From assembly GCA_017403825.1 (NCBI GenBank), contig JAFRDO010000064.1:1-64000 (forward strand): a stretch of DNA of 64,000 nt, read 5' to 3'. A model generated the notes under the pieces. The model had not been told where the DNA came from. It ran no database searches and saw only the letters and a list, made by a program, of their open reading frames with translations. This stretch comes from Kiritimatiellia bacterium (GTDB lineage Bacteria; Verrucomicrobiota; Kiritimatiellia; RFP12; UBA1067). Every line of letters starts with the position of its first letter. The first letter of the stretch is position 1. This document shows positions 51,239 to 59,670 of the stretch, in pieces. The position numbers and the translations under genes were made by a program.

Positions 51239-52171
51239 ATGATTTCAGATACTATACTTGATGCCGTAGGGCATACGCCGCTGGTGCGGCTGCACCGCAT
51301 GGTCGGCGACGGCTCCGCAGAGGTCCTGGTGAAGTTCGAGGCCTTGAACGTGGGAGGCTCCATCAAGACGCGCACTGCGTGGAACATGATCTGTGATGCA
51401 GAGAAGAAGGGCCTGATCGGTCCGGATTCCGTGATAGTGGAGCCTACGAGCGGCAACCAGGGCATCGGCCTTGCGCTTGTAGGCGCAGTGCGCGGCTACC
51501 GCACCGTCATAATAATGCCGGACTCCGTCTCCGAGGAGCGTCGCAAGCTGATGCGCCACTACGGGGCCGAGGTGGTGCTGGTGCATGACGCCGGCAACAT
51601 CGGCGAAGCCATTGCCGAATGTGTGCGCCTCGCTGAGGAGATGCGCAAGACCGATCCGAAGGTGTACGTGCCGCAGCAGTTTTCCAATCCGGCAAATCCC
51701 GCGGCCCACAAGCTGCATACGGCTCTCGAAATAATGGAGCAGGCGGCGAGGCCTATACACGGTTTCTGCTCCGGCATTGGAACCGGCGGAACGCTGAGCG
51801 GAATTGGAGAGGTGCTGAAGGCCCAGAATCCGGACATCGAGATCTGGGCCGTTGAACCCGAGAACGCCGCAATCCTCGCGGGCGGAACCGTTGGCACGCA
51901 TCTGCAGATGGGCATAGGCGACGGGCTGATACCAGACAATCTCAACAGGAAGATATATTCGCACATCTGCGTCGTGTCCGACAACGACGCGCTTGAGACG
52001 GCGCGCGACCTTGCCCGCAAGGAGGGCCTCATGGCCGGCATATCCGCCGGCACGAACGTCTATGCGGCGCTGCGTCTTGCGAAGAAGCTAGGCCCGGGCA
52101 AGACCGTCGTGACCGTATTGCCCGACACTGCCGAGCGGTACTTCTCCACGCCGCTTTTCGAGGGAGAGTGA
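51239..52171 (+). CDS. cysK: Cysteine synthase (O-acetylserine sulfhydrylase)
   Basis: A 310-aa PLP fold-type II enzyme making cysteine from O-acetylserine and sulfide. PLP lysine K43 sits in GGSIKTR (the K of the usual S(V/I)KDR; here Thr replaces Asp). Phosphate-binding and substrate loops are TSGNQGIGLA and GIGTGGTLSGIG, and the C-terminal SAGTN motif is present. The ATG at 51239 begins 3 bases after the preceding stop, so it is the second gene of a redox/sulfur operon. CysK and CysM cannot be told apart by eye. Confidence 0.92.
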   Translation: MISDTILDAVGHTPLVRLHRMVGDGSAEVLVKFEALNVGGSIKTRTAWNMICDAEKKGLIGPDSVIVEPTSGNQGIGLALVGAVRGYRTVIIMPDSVSEERRKLMRHYGAEVVLVHDAGNIGEAIAECVRLAEEMRKTDPKVYVPQQFSNPANPAAHKLHTALEIMEQAARPIHGFCSGIGTGGTLSGIGEVLKAQNPDIEIWAVEPENAAILAGGTVGTHLQMGIGDGLIPDNLNRKIYSHICVVSDNDALETARDLARKEGLMAGISAGTNVYAALRLAKKLGPGKTVVTVLPDTAERYFSTPLFEGE

Positions 52172-52172
52172 A

Positions 52173-53057
52173 ATGCCGCCTCCCGGTCTTCTGCAGACGC
52201 TTGCAAAGCGCGCGGAGATCGTGCGGGCGGTCAGGGCTTTCTTCGACGCGCAGGGCTTTATCGAAGTTGAGACGCCGGTGCTGATTGCCGCGCCTGCGCC
52301 GGAGGAACACATAGACTGCCCTGCCGTGCGCGGGGCGGACGTAAGAGTAGAATACCTGCGGGCCAGTCCGGAACTGCAGATGAAGAAGCTGCTTGCGGCT
52401 GGAATGGACAGGATCTACCAGCTCGGGCCGTGCTTCAGGGAGGGAGAGCGAGGTTCGCGTCACAACCCCGAGTTCACAATGCTCGAATGGTATCGTCGTG
52501 GCGCCGGTTACCTTGACATTGCCGACGATTTCGCACGGCTTCTGCGTGCGGCGGCCGCGGCCGTTGGAGCGGACGACGCCAGGTTCTCCGCCGAGGCGAA
52601 GCGACTGACCGTCCGTGAGGCTTATCGTACATACGCAGGGTGGGATCCGTGGAAGGCATTTGACGCCGACCGTTTCGACGTTGACATGGCGACAAAGGTC
52701 GAACCGGCGATCGGGGCGCTGGGAGGCGGAGTGTTCCTGATGGACTATCCGGTGCAGGCGGCAAGCCTTGCAAGGGTTCGCGGCGATGTCGCCGAGCGCT
52801 GGGAGTTCTACTGGGACGGGTTGGAGCTGGCCAACTGCTTCACGGAACTGTGCGATGAAACCGAGCAGGCGGCTCGCTTTGCGAGGGCCAAAGCGGCGCG
52901 GCAGACCCTTGGAGAGGCGGATTACCCGATTGACGGGGACTTTCTGGCGTGCCTTCCGCTGATAGGCTCGGCGGCTGGCGTTGCGGTCGGAATCGACCGC
53001 TTGGTAATGGCCTTGACCGGCGCTTCGACAATCGCCTTGGTGCGCGCTGGTGGTTGA
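52173..53057 (+). CDS. epmA: EpmA-like lysyl-tRNA synthetase paralogue (EF-P lysylation)
   Basis: A 294-aa class II synthetase core without the tRNA-binding N-terminal domain, the size and design of EpmA/GenX/PoxA, which attaches beta-lysine to elongation factor P. Motif 2 is RIYQLGPCFREGERGSRHNPEFTMLEWY; motif 3 is GVAVGIDRLVMAL. The substrate-pocket region ELANCFTELCD is conserved. The partner 2,3-aminomutase EpmB and EF-P are not in this window. It starts one base after cysK, so the two are co-translated. Confidence 0.88.
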   Translation: MPPPGLLQTLAKRAEIVRAVRAFFDAQGFIEVETPVLIAAPAPEEHIDCPAVRGADVRVEYLRASPELQMKKLLAAGMDRIYQLGPCFREGERGSRHNPEFTMLEWYRRGAGYLDIADDFARLLRAAAAAVGADDARFSAEAKRLTVREAYRTYAGWDPWKAFDADRFDVDMATKVEPAIGALGGGVFLMDYPVQAASLARVRGDVAERWEFYWDGLELANCFTELCDETEQAARFARAKAARQTLGEADYPIDGDFLACLPLIGSAAGVAVGIDRLVMALTGASTIALVRAGG

Positions 53058-53092
53058 TCTGATGTGAAACATCCCTAAAGGAAGGAGTGTCT

Positions 53093-55348
53093 ATGCAACA
53101 TGACTGCAAACGGCTGATGATCGGTGCGTTGGCGGTGCTTGCGCTGTTTGGTGTTGACGCATACGCGCAGTCTGACGTGATCGTGTTCGAAAACGAGGCG
53201 TTCAGACTTGAAATCGGAACCAATGCGGTGGCACGGTCTCTGGTTGTTAAGGCGACCGGCGAGGAGATGATAGACGCCCGCGATGGAATTGCGATGTTTT
53301 CCGTCACGCAGGAGCGTCCGTTCAACAACGAGATCAAGCTCATGTGGCCGAACAAGCGTACGACGTATCCGGCGAATAGGGTGCGTTGCGATGGCGATCG
53401 GCTCGTCATCGGTTTCGAAACCGCTCCTTACGAGGCGGTTGTGGGCGTGAATTCCGGTAGTGGATATATCGCATTTGAGCTTAAGGGGTTCGACTGTCCG
53501 CATCAGTTGAAGTACGGGGGGCTTTGCATGGACGTGCCGCCTGCGGTGAGATTCCGTGTGCTGCAGCTGCCGGTTAAGATTCGCGAGAACGTAGGTGACT
53601 GGCTGAATGTCGTCTGGGATGACCGCGCCGCTGTCGCGGTGGTAGGCGCGGATCCGTACGCCGAGGTTGATCACGAGCGCCGCGCCGGATGCGAGGAGCT
53701 CTATGCCGATTTCGCCCGCGGCCTGAGGCTGAAGGGCGGTCGTGCGGCAATCGTGGCCGGAGCCGGGCGTGACGGATTCCTTGCGGCGATGGACGGATTC
53801 GAGCGCGACTTCAACTTGCCGCGTGGCGTGCAGAGCCGACGCGACCCACGCCTCAACGCGTCCATCTACTGGACGGGCGACATAAATCCAACCAACGTCG
53901 ATGAGCACATCGCGGCGGCGAAGCGCGGAGGTTTCCGCATGATGCTCGTCTATTTCATCGCGATGACAAAGGCTCAGCACTCGAATCTTTCGCACTCCTA
54001 TTATTACAGAAGGCTGGGCGACTATGACTGGAACGACGCCTATCCGAACGGCGTGGAGGATCTCAAAGGAGTGCTTTCCAAAATCAAGGCGGCAGGCATT
54101 ACCCCCGGCTTCCACACGCTCCAGACGCACATCGGTTGCGACAGCCGTTACGTGATGCCCGTTGCCGACCCGCGGCTCAACCTGACTCGGCGCTTCACTC
54201 TTGCCCGTCCTGTGGCGGCTGACGGCGATCCGCAGGAGATCGAGGTGCTGGAGAATCCGGTCGATGCCCCGCTTTACGCGAAATCGCCAGATCGGACGGC
54301 GCGGGTGCTCAAGTTTGGCGGCGAGCTGTTCAGCTACGGTGGTTACACGACTGAGCCGCCGTACCGATTCACGGACGTAAAGCGCGGTCACTGGAACACC
54401 GCCCCCGCCGCACATCCGCGCGGCGAGATCGGCGGCGTGCTCGACGTCAGCGAATTCGGCGGGATGAGCTGCTACATCGATCAGACAACGGACCTTCAGG
54501 ACGAGGTCGCCGCGAAGATCGCTAAAATATACGATGCCGGTTTCGAGTTCTGCTACTTCGACGGATCCGAGGGCGTCAATCCGCCTTGCGGCGTAAATGT
54601 GTCCCTTTCGCAGTGGCGCGTGGCGTCAAGGCTGGCAAAGCCGCCGATATTCACCGAGGGTGCGGCGAAAAGCCACTTCGGATGGCATCTCCAGGCAGGA
54701 GCGAACGCATTCGACATGTTCCATCCTGAGATCTTCAAGGAGATGATCGTGAAGTTCCCGCAGTCCGAGGCTCCAATCATTCGCAAGGACTTCACACGCA
54801 TAGACTTCGGATGGTGGACGCTCTACCTTCCGGGGCAGGGGAGCATAAGGACAATCGGCACGCAGCCGGACATGTGGGAGTTCGGCACGAGCCGCGCGGC
54901 CGCATGGGACTGTCCGACGACGGTACAGTTTGACCTCGACCGAATCGCGCGCCATCCGCGCATCAAAGATCTCATGGAGGTCATGCGCCGTTGGGAGGAC
55001 GTGCGGGCGAAGAACTGGCTTACGCCGGAACAGAAGGAGATGTTGAAGGATCCGGTGCGCGAGCATCACCTTTACTTGAACGAGGCGGGCGGGTACGAGC
55101 TTGTCGAATGGAAGCAGATTCCAATTGGCGGCAAAAAGCTTTCTTCCGGGCTTCGTGCCTTCCTGTTTGAACGCGGAGGGGAGCGCGTTGTAGCCTACTG
55201 GCATACTTGTGGACGCGCAAGGTATGCGCTTGCGGACGAGGCCGGCACAGAGATTGAGGCGGAGGGACTCAAGTATTTCAAAACTAGTCTTTCTGCGGCG
55301 GCGGTGGCAGACGCTTTCGCCAACAGCCGTGAGGTTGGGCGACCATAG
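53093..55348 (+). CDS. Secreted glycoside-hydrolase-like protein (TIM-barrel, family unassigned)
   Basis: A 751-aa protein with a Sec signal (KRLMIGALAVLALFGVDAYA, cleaved near residue 25). A beta-rich N-terminal domain (about 30-240) is followed by a probable TIM barrel (about 255-640) with NASIYWTGDINPTNVDEHI, GITPGFHTLQTHIGCDSRYV and GFEFCYFDGSEGVNPPCG; the last resembles an active-site strand with acidic residues of alpha-galactosidase-like clans. A small C-terminal beta domain follows. No catalytic residues are proven. Such proteins are frequent in glycan-degrading Verrucomicrobiota relatives. The ATG at 53093 follows GGAAGGAG; a GTG at 53087 is possible. Confidence 0.65.
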   Translation: MQHDCKRLMIGALAVLALFGVDAYAQSDVIVFENEAFRLEIGTNAVARSLVVKATGEEMIDARDGIAMFSVTQERPFNNEIKLMWPNKRTTYPANRVRCDGDRLVIGFETAPYEAVVGVNSGSGYIAFELKGFDCPHQLKYGGLCMDVPPAVRFRVLQLPVKIRENVGDWLNVVWDDRAAVAVVGADPYAEVDHERRAGCEELYADFARGLRLKGGRAAIVAGAGRDGFLAAMDGFERDFNLPRGVQSRRDPRLNASIYWTGDINPTNVDEHIAAAKRGGFRMMLVYFIAMTKAQHSNLSHSYYYRRLGDYDWNDAYPNGVEDLKGVLSKIKAAGITPGFHTLQTHIGCDSRYVMPVADPRLNLTRRFTLARPVAADGDPQEIEVLENPVDAPLYAKSPDRTARVLKFGGELFSYGGYTTEPPYRFTDVKRGHWNTAPAAHPRGEIGGVLDVSEFGGMSCYIDQTTDLQDEVAAKIAKIYDAGFEFCYFDGSEGVNPPCGVNVSLSQWRVASRLAKPPIFTEGAAKSHFGWHLQAGANAFDMFHPEIFKEMIVKFPQSEAPIIRKDFTRIDFGWWTLYLPGQGSIRTIGTQPDMWEFGTSRAAAWDCPTTVQFDLDRIARHPRIKDLMEVMRRWEDVRAKNWLTPEQKEMLKDPVREHHLYLNEAGGYELVEWKQIPIGGKKLSSGLRAFLFERGGERVVAYWHTCGRARYALADEAGTEIEAEGLKYFKTSLSAAAVADAFANSREVGRP

Positions 55349-55374
55349 GGGAAGATAGCAGTAATACGCCCTTA

Positions 55375-55404
55375 TTGCATCGGAAAGCTCGTTTGTGTTA
55401 AAAT
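55375..55404 (+). promoter_or_regulatory. Promoter of the FGE-fold gene cluster
   Basis: TTGCAT (55375-55380), 18-bp spacer, TAAAAT (55399-55404), 46 bases before the first start codon. Confidence 0.65.
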
Positions 55405-55450
55405 GTGTGTCAGAAGGGCAAGTAGTCAACTAAGAAGGGAGACGTTAATC

Positions 55451-55738
55451 GTGAAAAGCAAACCTAACCGAATGGGCGGCACGCCACTTGTCGCTTTGTT
55501 TGTCGGCGTATTCCTGATGGGATTGTCGGCTTTGGCGAGTACGTGCATAGTCTCGTACCCGAGCGGCGACAGGGATCCGAAAAGTTCGCTGGCATCGGGG
55601 ACAGTCTCCGTTGATGCGGGCGCAGGGACGGCCGAGCCGTTGCAGTCGTGGCTAGAGTCTCGTTTTGTGACGTTTGACGTATCTCCGGGCATAGCGCTTA
55701 CCACGATGCCCCTTGGTATGGTATTTTCAATCCAATGA
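55451..55738 (+). CDS. Small secreted/membrane-anchored hypothetical protein
   Basis: A 95-aa protein. The GTG start follows GAAGGGAG. A hydrophobic segment TPLVALFVGVFLMGLSALAS (residues 11-30) acts as a signal or anchor. The rest (about 65 residues) is not recognised and has one cysteine, just after the signal. Its TGA overlaps an ATG (55735), and the FGE-fold protein starts 20 bases later, so it is likely co-expressed with that cluster. Confidence 0.55.
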   Translation: MKSKPNRMGGTPLVALFVGVFLMGLSALASTCIVSYPSGDRDPKSSLASGTVSVDAGAGTAEPLQSWLESRFVTFDVSPGIALTTMPLGMVFSIQ

Positions 55739-55758
55739 AAAGGCAGGGGGAATTCATC

Positions 55759-57030
55759 ATGAAGCGATTGACTCTGACGGCTCTTCTTCTCCTGTGCGGT
55801 GTTGCATTCGCGGCGAAGCCGAGGGCGGAGAACGTGAACATCACCGGAACCGGTTCGCGTGAAGTGACCATCACTTATACCTTGACCGCCGCGCCGGTCG
55901 TGGTGACGCTCGATATCGAGACGAACACCGCAAGCGGCGCTTGGGTGTCCATTGGCGGCGAACATATCCAGCGGGTCTCTGGTGACGTGAACCGTCAGGT
56001 CTCTGGCAAGGAAACGTACACAATCTCGTGGTTGCCCGACCGCGACTGGCCCGGCAACCTCGTGGAGTCCGGCCGGGCGCGGGCGGTTGTGACGGCGTGG
56101 CCTCTCGACAACACACCCGACTACCTCGTGGTGAACCTGCTGACCACGACGAACCTGCCGACGGCGCGCTACTACACCTCCACAAACTTCCTTCCGGGCG
56201 GACTCTTCTCGAATCCCGCCTACCGCACGTCGTCCATTTTGATGCGCAAGATTCTCGCCAAGGACGTGACATGGACGATGGGCAGCGTGAACGAGGTCAA
56301 TCGCCAGACTCAGGAAGTGCCGCATTCCGTCACGCTCACCAACAATTACTACATCGGCGTATTCGAGATGACGCAGCGGCAGTGGGCGCTTGTGTTTGGA
56401 GCCTACAACTCCAACAACTTCTCGTATGAGGCGGATCATGCCATGCGACCAGCCGAAGAAGTCTGCTTCAACCAGATCCGCAATTCCAGCGGTACAGCGG
56501 CGCAGACTGGATATGAATGGCCAGACGCCCCATTCGATGGCTCGATGCTCGGTACGTTGCGCAAGAAGACCGGCATCGACTTCGACCTGCCGAGCGATGC
56601 CGAATGGGAGTTCGCCTGCCGGGCCGGAAACGGCGAAGGGCTGTGGAACGACGGCTCCATCTACACCAATCATGTGCACGATGTTCATCTTGACAGGCTG
56701 GCGCGAAACAAGAACAACGTCGGTTCGCCTTCGTCGTCCAGCGACGCTTCGGCTGGTACGGCTATCGTGGGCAGTTACGCGCCAAATTCTTGGGGGCTTT
56801 ACGATATGCACGGGAATGTGGGCGAATGGTGTCTTGACTGGTACAAGGCGGATCTGTCTGGAACCGATGGTTCTGTCATGACCGATATGACATCTAGAAA
56901 TCATGTTCGGCGCAGCGGCTTGGCCAACGATAATATTTACCATCTTCGTTCTGCCGCGCGGGCATCGAATGCTCCGAACCTGCAACATCAGTACATCGGC
57001 TTGCGTCTTGCGTGCCGTGCAGGGCTTTGA
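55759..57030 (+). CDS. Secreted formylglycine-generating-enzyme-like (SUMF1 fold) protein, paralogue 1
   Basis: A 423-aa protein with signal peptide (KRLTLTALLLLCGVAFA), an N-terminal beta domain (about 20-160; VVTLDIETN, VSGKETYTISWL) and a C-terminal FGE-sulfatase/SUMF1 domain (about 170-423). Hallmarks include YYIGVFEMTQRQW, DFDLPSDAEWEFACRAG, WGLYDMHGNVGEWCLDWY and the closing IGLRLACRAGL. The Cys pair of active aerobic FGE is not clearly present, so it is probably a binding or structural member of the family. The ATG at 55759 follows AGGGGGA; a start at 55735 is possible. First of three tandem paralogues. Confidence 0.82.
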   Translation: MKRLTLTALLLLCGVAFAAKPRAENVNITGTGSREVTITYTLTAAPVVVTLDIETNTASGAWVSIGGEHIQRVSGDVNRQVSGKETYTISWLPDRDWPGNLVESGRARAVVTAWPLDNTPDYLVVNLLTTTNLPTARYYTSTNFLPGGLFSNPAYRTSSILMRKILAKDVTWTMGSVNEVNRQTQEVPHSVTLTNNYYIGVFEMTQRQWALVFGAYNSNNFSYEADHAMRPAEEVCFNQIRNSSGTAAQTGYEWPDAPFDGSMLGTLRKKTGIDFDLPSDAEWEFACRAGNGEGLWNDGSIYTNHVHDVHLDRLARNKNNVGSPSSSSDASAGTAIVGSYAPNSWGLYDMHGNVGEWCLDWYKADLSGTDGSVMTDMTSRNHVRRSGLANDNIYHLRSAARASNAPNLQHQYIGLRLACRAGL

Positions 57031-57050
57031 TCGAGAAAGGGGATTTGACG

Positions 57051-58337
57051 ATGAAAACTAAAACCACTTTGTCCATTCTGGCGGTTGGTGCGGCAATTTC
57101 CGCCCTTGCCGATCCTGTCGTGCAGAGCGTTGAGATGGCGCAGGCTGACGACCGTACCGTGACGATCACCTATACGCTTTCGGAATCTCCCGCAGTCGTG
57201 ACGCTCGATATCAAGACGAATGCGACTGGGGAATCCATCGGCGGAGAGAACATCCACTACGTGACGGGCGACGTGAACAAGAAGGTGTCCGGAAAGCCCA
57301 CTTACACGATCACGTGGCGTCCTGACTTCTCGTGGCAGGGGAATCTCGCCGATGTGAGGGCGGAGGTCACGGCATGGCCGCTCGACAATACGCCGGATTA
57401 TATGGTGGTTGACCTTACGGCCTCGAAGACGGACAACGTGCGCTACTACGCCTCCACGAACTTCCTGCCTGGCGGACTGATGGCAAACCGCAAGTATCGC
57501 ACCACGTCCATCGTGATGCGCAAGATTCTCGCCAAGGGCGTGACATGGTGGATGGGGAGCAGCAATGGGGATGGCGGACGTACGACTGGGTCGCAGGAAA
57601 TCCGTCATCAGGTCACGCTCACGAACAACTATTACATTGGAGTGTTTGAAGTTTCGCAGACGCAGTGGACGCTCGTGCAGACGGCGCGTCCGGATGCGGC
57701 GAAGTTCAACCTCTGCGGATATCGGGCGATGCGTCCTGTGGAGTATGTATGCTACAACGAGATTCGCATGGCGGCGAACAGCACGTCTGCCAACGCCAAT
57801 GCGAAGGAATGGCCGGAACCGCCGTACACCGGCTCCTATCTCGATCTGCTGCGCCAGAAGACGGATATCGACTTCGATCTGCCGAGCGATGCGGAATGGG
57901 AGTATGCCTGTCGTGCCGAACATGGCGACAACGAATGGAACAACGGTGTTGCCTACACGTCTTCGACTTTGGCCAGCACGGCTCCTGGACGGCATAACCA
58001 GAATGGCGGCAATAATACGACGGCAAGCAATATGGGCTTCGCAAATTGTCCGGCATCTATTGGTACCGCAGTTTGTGGCACATACGCGCCAAACGATTGG
58101 GGACTCTACGATATGCACGGAAATGTAGGTGAGTGGTGTCTCGACTGGTACAAGGCTGACCTTACGGGTACTGACGGTTCAGTGGTGACTGTACAGCAAA
58201 CGAACCGCGTCCGTCGCAGTGGGTTAGGCAGTGATGCTGCCGTGCATCTCCGTTCTGCGGCGCGAACGGGCAATGCTCCGGGTTTTCAGCATCAGTTCAT
58301 CGGATTCAGGTTGGCGTGCCGGGCGGGACTGAAGTAA
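57051..58337 (+). CDS. Secreted SUMF1-fold protein, paralogue 2
   Basis: A 428-aa protein with the same design as its neighbours: signal peptide (TTLSILAVGAAISALA), N-terminal beta domain (VVTLDIKTN, VSGKPTYTITWR) and FGE-like domain (YYIGVFEVSQTQW, WGLYDMHGNVGEWCLDWY, IGFRLACRAGLK). It is closest to paralogue 1. Starts at ATG 57051 after GAGAAAGGGG, 20 bases after the previous stop. The last 45 residues, equivalent to the variable region in diversity-generating retroelement targets, differ between paralogues, but no template repeat was seen. Confidence 0.82.
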   Translation: MKTKTTLSILAVGAAISALADPVVQSVEMAQADDRTVTITYTLSESPAVVTLDIKTNATGESIGGENIHYVTGDVNKKVSGKPTYTITWRPDFSWQGNLADVRAEVTAWPLDNTPDYMVVDLTASKTDNVRYYASTNFLPGGLMANRKYRTTSIVMRKILAKGVTWWMGSSNGDGGRTTGSQEIRHQVTLTNNYYIGVFEVSQTQWTLVQTARPDAAKFNLCGYRAMRPVEYVCYNEIRMAANSTSANANAKEWPEPPYTGSYLDLLRQKTDIDFDLPSDAEWEYACRAEHGDNEWNNGVAYTSSTLASTAPGRHNQNGGNNTTASNMGFANCPASIGTAVCGTYAPNDWGLYDMHGNVGEWCLDWYKADLTGTDGSVVTVQQTNRVRRSGLGSDAAVHLRSAARTGNAPGFQHQFIGFRLACRAGLK

Positions 58338-58362
58338 GCGACAGTAAGAAAGGAATCTGGTC

Positions 58363-59658
58363 ATGAAGAAGATGATGATTGCTGTTGGTGTTGCCCTTGC
58401 GGGCTCTATGCTGTCCGCCGCCGTGCCGGAAGTAGGGAACGTGGTGATGTCACAACCGTCCGGCACGCGCACGGTCACAATAACCTATACGCTTGCCAAC
58501 GCGCCGGCCGTTGTCACGCTCGATATCGAAACGAACGTGACGGGCAACGTGTGGGCGTCTATCGGCGCAGACAACATGCAGCGCGTTTCCGGAGACGTGA
58601 ACAAGATGGTCTCCGGCAATGGGAGCCATACGATCACATGGCTGGCGCGGCGCGACTGGCCCGACCGAATTGTTCCAACCGGCGGCATTCGGGCCGTCCT
58701 GACCGCATGGGCGCCAGATCACACGCCGGATTACATGGTGGTGGATCTGACAAAAGCGGCGGGCGACAACGTGCGCTACTACATCTCCACGAACGACTTG
58801 CCGGGCGGGCTTCTCGCAAATCCTGCCTATCGTACGACCTCCATTGTGATGCGCCGCATCGACGCCAAGAACGTGACATGGACGATGGGAAGTTGGGCTC
58901 AGGAAAAAGGTCGTGAACCGAATGACGAGCTCAAAGATACGGAGACGCCGCATGAGGTGACGCTCACCAACGACTACTATATTGGGGTGTTCGAGGTGAC
59001 GCAAGGACAGTGGGAGAGTATTAAGGGGTCTAACCCTGCCAAATGGACAGGTGCCACGCGCCCGGTGGAAAGGGTGTCCTACAATGAGATTCGTGTGTCG
59101 GCGACCAAGACGGCTACGGCGGCGGATTATGCCAGCTACGATTGGCCGAACGATCCGTACGGAGAGTCGTTCCTCGGCAAGCTGCGCACCCGGACGCAGG
59201 TCGATTTCGACTTGCCGAGCGAAGCGCAGTGGGAGTTTGCCTGCCGTGCCGGACTCCAGACGGGCTGTGAAACATGGAAGACGGGCTGCTGGAACGACGG
59301 ATCGAAGATCCTTGCCTCGACTTCCGCGGACGCGAATCTCGATCGTCTGGGGCGCTATAAGGAAAACGGCGGTTCGGCGATCGGAACCGCACCGGCTGGC
59401 TCGTACGCGCCGAACGCCTGGGGCTTGTACGATATGCACGGGAACGTGATCGAATGGAGCCTGGACTGGTTCGCCGTTGACATCACGGCGTTGAACGGGG
59501 CGGTGAATACCACGGTGGCCGAACTGCATGCGCGGCGTGACGGTGCCTTCAACAATTCGGCGAACTATCAGCGCATGGCTGCGCGTGGCCGCAATGTGCC
59601 GGATGGACAATTCGATGCCGTCGGTCTGCGCCTTGCCTGCCGCGCTGGACTTCGGTAA
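58363..59658 (+). CDS. Secreted SUMF1-fold protein, paralogue 3
   Basis: A 431-aa protein, the most diverged of the three. Signal peptide (MKKMMIAVGVALAGSMLSAA), beta domain (VVTLDIETNVTGNVWASIGADNMQ region) and FGE-like domain (YYIGVFEVTQGQW, FDLPSEAQWEFACRAG, WGLYDMHGNVIEWSLDWF, VGLRLACRAGLR). It lacks the GEWC cysteine (here IEWS). Spacing of 25 bases from paralogue 2 and 12 bases to the LarA-like gene suggests one long transcript. Confidence 0.82.
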   Translation: MKKMMIAVGVALAGSMLSAAVPEVGNVVMSQPSGTRTVTITYTLANAPAVVTLDIETNVTGNVWASIGADNMQRVSGDVNKMVSGNGSHTITWLARRDWPDRIVPTGGIRAVLTAWAPDHTPDYMVVDLTKAAGDNVRYYISTNDLPGGLLANPAYRTTSIVMRRIDAKNVTWTMGSWAQEKGREPNDELKDTETPHEVTLTNDYYIGVFEVTQGQWESIKGSNPAKWTGATRPVERVSYNEIRVSATKTATAADYASYDWPNDPYGESFLGKLRTRTQVDFDLPSEAQWEFACRAGLQTGCETWKTGCWNDGSKILASTSADANLDRLGRYKENGGSAIGTAPAGSYAPNAWGLYDMHGNVIEWSLDWFAVDITALNGAVNTTVAELHARRDGAFNNSANYQRMAARGRNVPDGQFDAVGLRLACRAGLR

Positions 59659-59670
59659 GGAGCCGTTTGC

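Noticed and set aside
36221-59658. A diversity-generating retroelement linking the RT to the three SUMF1-fold proteins
   Set aside because: The fold is a known DGR target, but the RT has LPQGGSFS rather than the DGR xGxxxSQ motif, no accessory Avd gene is seen, and no segment near the RT matches the C-terminal coding regions of the paralogues.
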